Below, in pieces: positions 52,540-64,000 of a DNA stretch of 64,000 nt. How positions within the stretch are numbered: position 1 is the first letter of the stretch; each line of letters opens with the position of its first letter. Source of the stretch: Lepidurus packardi (lineage: Eukaryota > Arthropoda > Branchiopoda > Notostraca > Triopsidae). The notes beneath the pieces are model-generated. The model did no database searches and was not told the origin of the DNA. It was given only the letters and a program-made list of their open reading frames with translations. The stretch spans positions 6,840,565-6,904,564 of the forward strand of contig JAKZAN010000001.1 of assembly GCA_023053545.1 (NCBI GenBank). Reading direction: 5' to 3'. Made by a program: the position numbers and the translations under genes.

Positions 52540-53240
52540 CCACTAGGTTAACACTTTACACTCTAAATTCCTAAGAAAACATATAAAACTAAATTTCACG
52601 TGTCTTAGAATTAGAAGTTTAAATAAACCGGAGTTCTACCCTAGCGTTCTATATGTAACAATCAATATTGGTGCAGTCCGAATGCCTTCGTATCTGAATA
52701 GTCGTTGTTAGGTGCACTGTACGCTAGATTATCGTTTGCGTGCCAAGATTTTTTTTTATGTTTTTTAAAGCCGCAGGGGAAATGATGACCTACAAAGATA
52801 AAGAGGTTTTATAGCTACTGACGTATTTCATTCCTTACTTTTGATGTGACGTCGTCGAACTCTTGTAATTACACTCACGGTGGGACGGAATTATTGATCG
52901 CAGAGTTGACAGACGGTTTCTCGAATAACAATTTTTTGCACTTCAAATAGAATGTAGATTTTTATTATAAGGAATCTAATCACCGGGAAGTCTTTGGCTT
53001 TGGCACCAGATTAATCTCTGCTTCAGAGAAAGAAAGATCCAATACTAGCTCTCCAACGAGAGATGTCGTAGGGCACTTCGATCGGAGTAACCTTGAATCA
53101 GAGAAAATGGGGCGGGAACAAATGCGTGAGCCGCTTTGATGCATCGTCTCAGGACGTATAGCGCTGTGCGCCCCGGCGCTACATATCGAGCGAACTTGGA
53201 ACTTCTTTGCAACCTGTAACAGCTGAATCTACCCGAAAAA
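52540..53240. other. Divergent upstream region of the nucleotidase (-) and PPT1 (+) genes
   Basis: 700 bp with no protein-like frame; presumed two promoters. Confidence 0.5.
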
Positions 53241-54367
53241 ATGAATATAAATAGTCTTAACGGAATCTGGAATTGTGGAAGCTTTTGTGTGCTTCTCCTT
53301 ACAGTATCATGTGCCAGCCAAGCTTTGGGTGCTACTCCGGTCGTTATTTGGCATGGCATAGGTATTGGAAATTCTCAGAAAATATACTTTTTCGGCAAGA
53401 GATACCTATGTATAATCGAACTGTGTCCTCTGTAGGGGATGTCTGCTGCGATCCCTTGAGCTTGGGTGGCATAGTGAAGTTTATTGAAGAAACCGTACCT
53501 GGCATTTACGTCAAATCGCTCAAGATTGGGAAATCCATTCGCGAAGACTTTGAGAATGCCTATTTTATGAATATTAATAAACAAGTAGACTGGGCATGCA
53601 AGATAATTGCCAATGATACAAAACTCCAGCAAGGATATCATGCGTTGGGCTTATCGCAAGGAGGACAGTTTTTGTAAGTTATCTTTCGATTAGTTCAAAC
53701 TATGTTTAATAGTCAAATATTTATGCGAAGCCATCTTCTTTCTAATTAGGAGAGCTGTTGCGCAGAGATGTCCCGAACCCCCCATGATAAATTTAGTGAC
53801 AATGGGCTCTCAGCACCAGGGTGTGTATGGTTTGCCTCGTTGTCCAGGCGACAATTCCACGATTTGCAATTACGTGAGGGAGTTATTGAACAAGGGGGCG
53901 TACAAGCCTTGGATCCAAGACTTATTGGTCCCTGCGCAGTATTGGCATGACCCCTTGGACGAGGCACTCTATGTGGAACGCAGTCTATTTTTAGCGGATA
54001 TTAATAACGAGCGTACGAGAAACGGGACTTACAAAGCCAATTTGCAGAAACTGCAAAACTTTGTTATGGTCAAATTCCTCAAAGACACGATAGTGGACCC
54101 TATTGCAACGGAATGGTTTGGGTTCTACAAACCGGGCCAGGAGATCTTGACGTTTACGCTCCAAGAGTCCAAGTTATACCAGGAAGTAATATTTATATAA
54201 TCTAACCACTTACACTGGAGGAAACTATATTTTTTTTTCAGGATTGGTTGGGATTGCAAGCAATAGACCAGGCCGGAAAGCTGCGATTTTATGAAGTAGA
54301 AGGTGATCATCTTCAGTTTAGCAGGGAATGGTTTGCCGATAACATCATCCAGAATTATTTCCAATGA
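53241..54367 (+). CDS. PPT1: Palmitoyl-protein thioesterase 1
   Basis: Four exons (53241-53361, 53436-53673, 53750-54185, 54242-54367), 921 nt, 306 residues, identical in length to human PPT1. A signal peptide precedes [20 protein letters not shown]. The nucleophile is Ser114 in [13 protein letters not shown], the acid Asp lies in KDTIVDP (near residue 232), and the catalytic His288 is in EGDHLQFS. Further identity is seen in [30 protein letters not shown] and [14 protein letters not shown]1 removes fatty acyl groups from cysteines of proteins in the lysosome. N-glycosylation sequons (NST, NGT) are present. Its 3' end converges with that of the MsrA gene, 193 bp away. Confidence 0.97.
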
Positions 54368-54431
54368 AAAAAAAAATAACAAATGATTTAAAAGGTAAAT
54401 TGTGTATTTAAAAGGATTTAAAAGTACACTC

Positions 54432-54518
54432 GTTTTCTTATTCTGCCCTGCATCAGTGCCACAGTAGCTCCGTAAAAGCTTCACTTGTAGCACTTCATAA
54501 TTGCGTCGATAAGAAAAC
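54432..54518 (-). promoter_or_regulatory. SECIS element in the MsrA 3' UTR
   Basis: Read on the minus strand, a hairpin starts 42 bases after the MsrA stop codon. Lower helix: GTTTTCTTAT (54518-54509) pairs perfectly with ATAAGAAAAC (54441-54432). After an internal loop comes the core quartet ATGA (54498-54495), opposite TGAT (54455-54452). The upper helix GTGCTACA / TGTGGCAC (7 Watson-Crick pairs plus one G-T) follows. The unpaired AA lies at 54481-54480, 13 nt after ATGA, and a small terminal helix AGCT/AGCT closes the top (form 2). Spacing and motifs match the eukaryotic SECIS consensus bound by SBP2. It lies antisense to the likely PPT1 3' UTR. Confidence 0.9.
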
Positions 54519-54560
54519 ATAGCAGTACAGCACTACTTACTTAGATATATATTTAAGAAA

Positions 54561-55500
54561 TTAACATTGGATATTAGACTTTTGGGACATAGCTCGACGC
54601 ACATAGTCAGCCAACTTGGGGGTCAAATCTAATTCTTCCCACTCTTTTTCGAAATTTTCCAGTTTGCCATACCCACCCACATATCCGTTTAGTCTTGCAG
54701 CAACATGAGAACGATTGAGTTCATCACCAATGTCCACTTCTAATGCGTTCATCAACCAAGGATGCTTCTGGAGCAAGTACTTTTGATGATAGCTGTTAAT
54801 TATGACAGTTATATGGTTGACTTTAGGGGAAAAAAATAAAAATTACTCTTCTGCTTCATAAAAGGTTTTTGCGGGTAAAATATGAGTTTGAATGTTCATC
54901 TTCGAGTTGGATTGGGCTTCTTTCATGGTGTTCTCGGCTAAACGTTTCTGTTCTTCATCGTGATAGAAAATGGCTGACATATACTTCGAGAGAAAACATA
55001 ACCTAACAATTTTTAAACGGTAAAGCTTGGAATTAATACCTGTCTCGTGCATTTGGAAGTAGGGTCATGATTCTTCCAGAATATGTCCAAAAGTTGACTA
55101 TAAGTTGTCTGCTTGGGATCATAATCAAAGTCAACAGTTTCGGTATGATCACCTCTGCAAAATTAAGGTAAAAAATAAATATTCTGTCAAACAAATACGG
55201 TATCAGACTCATATTCATACAGGCTGTGGTAAGTGGGGTTCAGTTTGGTGCCACCTGCATATCCGACTCGCGTACGGATAATTCCAGGGGCGCAACCGAA
55301 CTGCGCCTCAGGGAACCAAAATCAAGACATCCCGAAAGTCGCTTTCTTGGTTGGGACGTCCGTATTGTGTTTCAATGCCATATTGCGCGATATATTCTGC
55401 GTCAATCCCTGCTAAAAAGAAGAATAAAACAACTGTATTTCTATCTTCGATTTACACATAAATTTACCTTATTAAGAGCACCGAGGAAAAACTTGTACAT
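54561..55500 (-). CDS. MsrA: Peptide methionine sulfoxide reductase MsrA, selenoprotein (TGA-encoded Sec40)
   Basis: Five exons, read downwards: 55500-55468, 55408-55221, 55154-55040, 54983-54847, 54792-54561; 705 nt, 234 residues including selenocysteine. MsrA reduces methionine-S-sulfoxide in proteins. The active-site motif of the family, TFGMGCFW, appears as TFGMS-TGA-FW, so an in-frame TGA at 55322-55324 stands exactly where the catalytic cysteine belongs. The reading frame then continues for 194 residues with family blocks [74 protein letters not shown] and [12 protein letters not shown] resolving-type Cys is the last residue. A SECIS hairpin lies in the 3' UTR. A start at the Met21 codon inside exon 2 is also possible, making the first 20 residues a leader. 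The gene shares a 180-bp upstream gap with PRPF4B. Confidence 0.93.
55322..55324 (-). other. MsrA: Selenocysteine codon (TGA) in MsrA
   Basis: In-frame TGA within exon 2, at the position of the catalytic nucleophile (residue 40). Coding similarity to MsrA extends directly on both sides, so it cannot be the end of the protein. Confidence 0.9.
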
Positions 55501-55680
55501 GGAGAAAAGAGGTTCACAGTTAGGTTATGTAAACGTGCCCCTAAATAGCGAAAATCGATTCCATTAATTTGAACATGGAAACCTTTCGTCGCTTATCGTT
55601 TATTATAGCATTCTTCGGCGGCCGCTGCCGCTTTGTTGACGTTATTTCTGGTGTGCCGTTTTTGCTATTAACTCAATAAA
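55501..55680. promoter_or_regulatory. Bidirectional promoter region, MsrA (-) / PRPF4B (+)
   Basis: Only 180 bp separate the two start codons, so both genes must use this interval or their own first introns. It holds a GC-rich segment (GGCGGCCGCTGCCGC at about 55616-55630) in AT-rich surroundings, and no TATA box is obvious. Use as a shared promoter is inferred from the spacing. Confidence 0.55.
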
Positions 55681-59597
<3,917 letters not shown>

Positions 59598-60922
59598 GTC
59601 AAGATAGCTCCCACATTTTTGGAAACGGGGATCCGAGACAGTAAAAAGCAGATGAGAGAAAAGGAAGAAATATTCTGTCGTGTCTTTGCCGTTGATTTTT
59701 CACGTCCTTGTATTACTGACTTGGAGCTACCAATAACACTACTAGAAGAAGCCATCAAACCAGTGTAAAATTTCCACTTTTTATCATGGTAGAATTAACA
59801 TGCATTTCCCCATCTCTAATTGGGACTCGTTTCTTGACAGGGGCAAAAACTGGGAACAAATTGGACATGAAATTCCATGGAAAAGTTTAATGGATAGGAA
59901 GGGATTTTAAGACGTTTCCAAGTTTTATTATAAAGGTTTTGGCTGTAAGGCTTGTGTTATCTTCTTGGTTTCTTTTTTCCGTGATCTTATAATTTTTAAG
60001 CACTGCGGGAATTAATTAATTTTCATTGTTAGGAGCTTGTTTGCGATGTGCTGCCATCTAGAACTTTTTTTTTACATTCCTGGGCTGCCAGACGCCAAAG
60101 TTGGTGGTCGGGCTTTCTGATACATAGGGTGAAATTGGTGCTATAATTGGCTGATTTCCATTCCAAAATAGGTAACTAATATACATAATTCATAAGTATA
60201 ACATATACAGCAACATAACAAGTCAGGTCGTGGGCCAGGAGCGTAGCTTTCGTTGATTCACCCTACCTTTGCAGCAAATATACATACTACCATACCAAAA
60301 GAACGTTCTCCGTAGAAAAATCTGGTTTGGGTCAACCATGAACGCAAGCCAAATCGTCTACATTTCAGCGATGGATACCAGTAGGAATGTAGTAAAAATC
60401 CATACTTAATTTACTGAGGATAAAGCTTAGTAGGCTAGAGAATTCAGGTCATTGTCCCACGCTTAGCAAAACACAAGCTGTGGAATTCATTGTGAGTGTA
60501 GTAACGCTTATATTTTGTCTACAGAACAACGATTAAAGATCTAGTTCTGGATTAAAACGTTCTGGTTAGCCAGTTTCGAAGAACAAGAACGTTTTTCAGC
60601 AGCTTGCGTGAGCCCTATATAGCAGCCATTTTGTTCCCTATCATTCAGATCAGAAATATTTACGTCCTGTCGCCTTTATTGAGCAGATTCAACCCCAGAT
60701 TTATTTGTCGAAGTGCTATTGTCTGTATATTGTAGCCATTTCTTTCCAATTTTCTCTTGTAGGCATCGTTCATCGTTTGTTTCTTCGACAGCTTTTTGTA
60801 CAAGCAAAAACGACACCCAAACAGTTCCCAGACGAGTTTTTCCCCTACGGCCAAGGCCATGAGGACCATTTGAAGCAACGTTGTGGCTTGAGCTGGTTAT
60901 TTATTAGTTGCGCAAACACAAT
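59598..60922. other. Intergenic between PRPF4B and SETD2, no gene seen
   Basis: 1.3 kb including the PRPF4B 3' UTR and the promoter of the SETD2-like gene. The phrase CAGCCATTTTGTTCCC near 60624 resembles a YY1-like CCAT core close to the likely transcription start; this is only suggestive. Confidence 0.4.
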
Positions 60923-63900
60923 ATGAGTGACCAAGAGCCTTGTGAAATTCACGGTCAATCCATTAGTCAAGATGTGTTGGTGAAAGCCTCATCGGAGCAG
61001 ATAAACACCCAGGAAAATGGTGACAAGACCACCCCAGATTGCGAACCTGAGTCGTCAGACGGGCTCGGGGTTACCAAAATGGCGGCAGCTTCTCCTGGAT
61101 TTTGCACAGTGGATTCCAAGGGGCGTGGCCTGGGACCCTCGCGTCAAGTAGTTTCATCATCAGAAAATCATGTAGAGGAAACAGAAGACAGCGAAATCCC
61201 AACTGCGGAAAAAGTTGTGCGAAGTGAAGCTAAAATGGTAGGCAAGTTCCGTTGTTTACGCGATTTGGAACTGGAAGAGAGTTCGAGCCATGCGTCTACA
61301 GCCGGACCTAGTCTGGACAGTGAAGAAGGACCGCCTGAAAAGCCCTGTGTTGAGCCGGAGCACGAAGAGTGCGTACATAGCCCTGAGAGCGTCAATAACG
61401 GAACCTCAAATTCCCTGAGGGTTCGTGGGCGTGGTCGTGGTGGCCGCGGTCGTGGGGGTGGCAGGGGACGCAAGTCTGCCGTGTCTATTTCTCAAGACAG
61501 TGAAGGGGCAGCAGATTCAGGAGATTCTTCGAACAGACGTGGGCGCGGGAGACCTCCGGGCCGCGGTCGGGCTAGAATAGCACCCGTGTCAAACTCCGAT
61601 ACGGACCAGGAAAACTCGAACCACGCTGTGGTGGCCTCACCGGAAAAGAAAATGTATGATGAATTGGCACTGGGCAGTACCGTTCGCAGAAGCAGGAGTG
61701 GACGGACCATTAAACCGAATCATAAATATGAAACAGATAGCATTGTCAACGACGAACGGTTGTTTAACGTTTCACCGTCAACTAAACGCCAGCGACAACA
61801 AAATGTGACTAATAGTAGTAATCGCAATAGTAGTTGCCTTCCAAAACCTTCGACGCCGCCGTTGCCCGCCATTGCTGCGCCTTTGGTTACGCCAATAACA
61901 AGTGTGACGTCACCATTATCCAGTCCAATGGTGGTTCATACCCTCCCTGTACCACTAGTAACATCTGGGGCAGCCATTACGGCATTTGAGCCACGAGTCG
62001 TGACCATGACGTCATCGCCCACCAATGGCGCTATACCTTTGCTGCTTCTACCGAGCATGACGTCAAGGACAGCCAATGTGGGTATTCTACTTCTTCCTTC
62101 GGCGACTTCACGAGAATTCGCTGGGCCTGCGGAGTTGTCGCTTACGTCAGCGAGCATTAGTGAATCGGAGGAAGCAATAGGTACGTTATGTTATACCAGC
62201 TGCGTCAAAGTACTTGAAAGTACGAAAAACTACTAGTACTAAAAAAAATGGCTCTATATACTAATTGATTTTATCATTAGGCGTCGATTTGGGTACGGTT
62301 CGGGCTGCTTCACCCCCAGCAGCGCTAGTCATTCCGGACACCCCCTCTACCCAAACTAATGAACCCCACGTCTTTTCGAACGAACCTGACGATCCTGTAC
62401 CTACTTTTGTAGCCAATTCAGTTCATGACTCTCCTAAGCGAGAAATTGTGACTTCCACTGCCCCCAGTAGCAGTAATACTAGCCTGGCTTCCACAACTTT
62501 AATAACTACCCATTCTCTTTCACCTGGTTCAACCAGCAATTCTTCGTCCAACCCAGCCACGCCCACTCGGGACGAGGCAGTGCCTGTCAAAGTTAAATCG
62601 CGTTGGCGGAGAACGAGTGAATTGGAAAAATCCCTCGGAATTACGCCTTTAGCCACAACTCTTCCCTCAGATAACCCCAGTACAGGACCCAATGGTACTC
62701 CTCCATTTGAAGAAGAAGAAAAGGCACCAAGTGAACTTGCCAAAAAAAGAGAGCCCAGTAAGGATATTCGTGAGAGTGAAGGGCGGGAAAGGAGCCGTAG
62801 TAACGACAGTAGCTATGGGGAGAAACGGAGTTGTGAGAAAAAGCCCAGACCGGACAAGAAAGAACTTGAGAAAACGGTCTTAACCAATGGAGTTTCAGAA
62901 AGTGAAAAGAAAAATGGTTCGAAAGGCGAGTCTTTGAAAGAAGCACCCAAAGTTAATCCCATTACCGTGAAAGAAGAAAGCAGAAAATCTTTAGAACCCG
63001 ATAAGCCCACTTTAGAGAAAGGGAGCGAGAAGTCCGCGAATGGCATCAAGGATTCGCCTCCACCTCTTGACGCCCCCCTTCCTGCTCCTGCACAGCCCGC
63101 CCCCAAATTTCCTAAAGCGCCCAGCAAGACAGTAGCGAATGAGATCAAGCCAGTCAATGTAACTGCATCCCCCAAAATTTCTAAAGCTCATCTAGATGAC
63201 TTTCTGCAGAAAATTAGCTCCCCTGTTCGGGTTAAAGAGCTTAGGAACCATGCTATTCCTAACTCGACTCTCTGCAGGACAAATCATGCACCCCAATTAC
63301 AAGAAAAGGTGACAGAAGGCAAGAAGGAAGACGCCAAACTCGCGCCTTTGAAAGGGAATCGAGATGCCAACTTGAAAAGTGAAAAACTTGACAAGGAAAA
63401 GGAAAAAGAAACCAAAGATAAAGTCAGCCGAGACGAAGTTATGGCTCCCAAAGTCGAGAAATTGACCACTGAAGAAAAAGCCGCTAGGAATGCCCAAGCC
63501 GTAGCTGACAGATTAGCGTCATTTGAGAACCTCGCGGAGAATCTGTACCTGACGGAATGTAAACGGAGTAAAGAAGTGAAGCGAATGACATGCGATTGTA
63601 CCCTCACCAAAGACGAGATCAGCCGCGGGGAAAAGGGGTGTGGTGAAGACTGCTTGAATAGACTTCTGATGATTGAATGGTACTTAAGTATAATTTTTGC
63701 TTAATTGGCATAAGGTATTCGTCAAACCTATTTTTATGCCGTACGTAGTGGAAGCCGCTGTAGTTTGCGGACCCGGTGTACCAACAAGCGCTTTCAAAGG
63801 CGAGAATACGGACAAGTTCAGGTTCTAAACACTGAGAAAAAAGGATGTGGCTTGTTTGCCATAAGCGATCTGCAACCGTAATTAGTTTGATATTTTCGTT

Positions 63901-64000
63901 AGACGACAATTTGTATCTTGAATCTTAGGGGCGATTTTATTATGGAGTACGTGGGAGAAGTTTTGGATCCCAGGGAATTCCGGAAGAGGGCAAAGGAGTA
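60923..64000 (+). CDS. SETD2: SETD2-type histone H3K36 methyltransferase, 5' part (cut by window end)
   Basis: Four exons are visible: 60923-62180, 62281-63679, 63749-63877 and 63929 onwards, about 952 codons; the gene continues beyond the window. The first 830 residues are low-complexity: a Gly/Arg block (RGRGRGGRGRGGG, about residues 165-185), an AT-hook-like GRGRPPGRGRAR (about 205), then Ser/Thr/Pro- and Lys/Glu-rich stretches. The AWS cysteine domain follows (TCDCTLTKDEISRGEKGC, CGEDCLNRLLMIEC). The SET domain starts with CTNKRFQRREYGQVQVL, TEKKGCGLFA and GDFIMEYVGEVLDPREF, all closely matching SETD2/Set2. The enzyme trimethylates H3K36 on transcribed genes. Start 60923 is the first ATG in frame. 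The rest of SET, WW and SRI domains are expected downstream. Confidence 0.95.

Noticed and set aside
55322-55324. TGA as an ordinary stop, making MsrA a pseudogene
   Set aside because: All exons on both sides are intact and in frame, the TGA falls exactly on the nucleophile codon, and a SECIS hairpin is present in the 3' UTR.
60908-60922. Upstream extension of the SETD2 frame beginning at a TTG codon
   Set aside because: TTG is not a usual start in animals; the ATG at 60923 is the first in frame.

Overview
This is nuclear DNA of an arthropod, most likely a pancrustacean with a compact genome. Genes have many short introns (about 50-150 bp, GT-AG) and lie on both strands. A flightin gene beside a second WYR-type thick-filament gene, an ionotropic receptor and an H2.0-type homeobox gene point to Pancrustacea. 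A selenocysteine-type MsrA with a SECIS element shows a lineage that kept selenoprotein synthesis, unlike many holometabolous insects. For most genes I joined the exons by hand; the reading frame stayed open throughout and the summed lengths divide by three.

Layout, left to right. 1-5.2 kb: rearranged remains of a Jockey-like non-LTR retrotransposon (minus strand). 6.1-10.4 kb: secretory-pathway Ca2+/Mn2+ ATPase (SPCA), carrying a pogo/Tigger-like MITE in one intron. 11.5-13.3 kb (-): APMAP-like strictosidine-synthase-fold membrane protein. 13.8-14.7 kb: HLX/H2.0 homeobox gene. 16.1-24.4 kb: three diverged secreted proteins of one family in tandem. 25.4-26.7 kb (-): probable RNA polymerase I subunit RPA34. 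27.6-34.3 kb (-): p120/delta-catenin with a PDZ-binding C-terminus. 34.3-38.3 kb: gene-poor. 38.3-40.7 kb (-): ionotropic receptor. 41.8-43.3 kb: intronless C2H2 zinc-finger protein. 44.7-46.8 kb (-): flightin and a myofilin-like gene. 47.8-49.7 kb: RNF212/Zip3-like RING protein, then SYS1. 50.1-52.5 kb (-): 5'-nucleotidase-family protein without signal peptide. 53.2-54.4 kb: palmitoyl-protein thioesterase PPT1. 54.4-55.5 kb (-): MsrA selenoprotein. 55.7-59.6 kb: PRP4 kinase (PRPF4B). 60.9 kb to the end: SETD2-type H3K36 methyltransferase, cut off inside the SET domain.

The most notable result is the MsrA gene. An in-frame TGA sits exactly at the catalytic cysteine position of the GCFW motif, and the 3' UTR holds a hairpin with the complete SECIS core (ATGA, AA, TGAT) closed by a perfect 10-bp lower helix. 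The neighbouring genes do not form a pathway; this is an ordinary mixture of housekeeping, muscle, sensory and developmental genes, plus one lineage-specific tandem family of secreted proteins.
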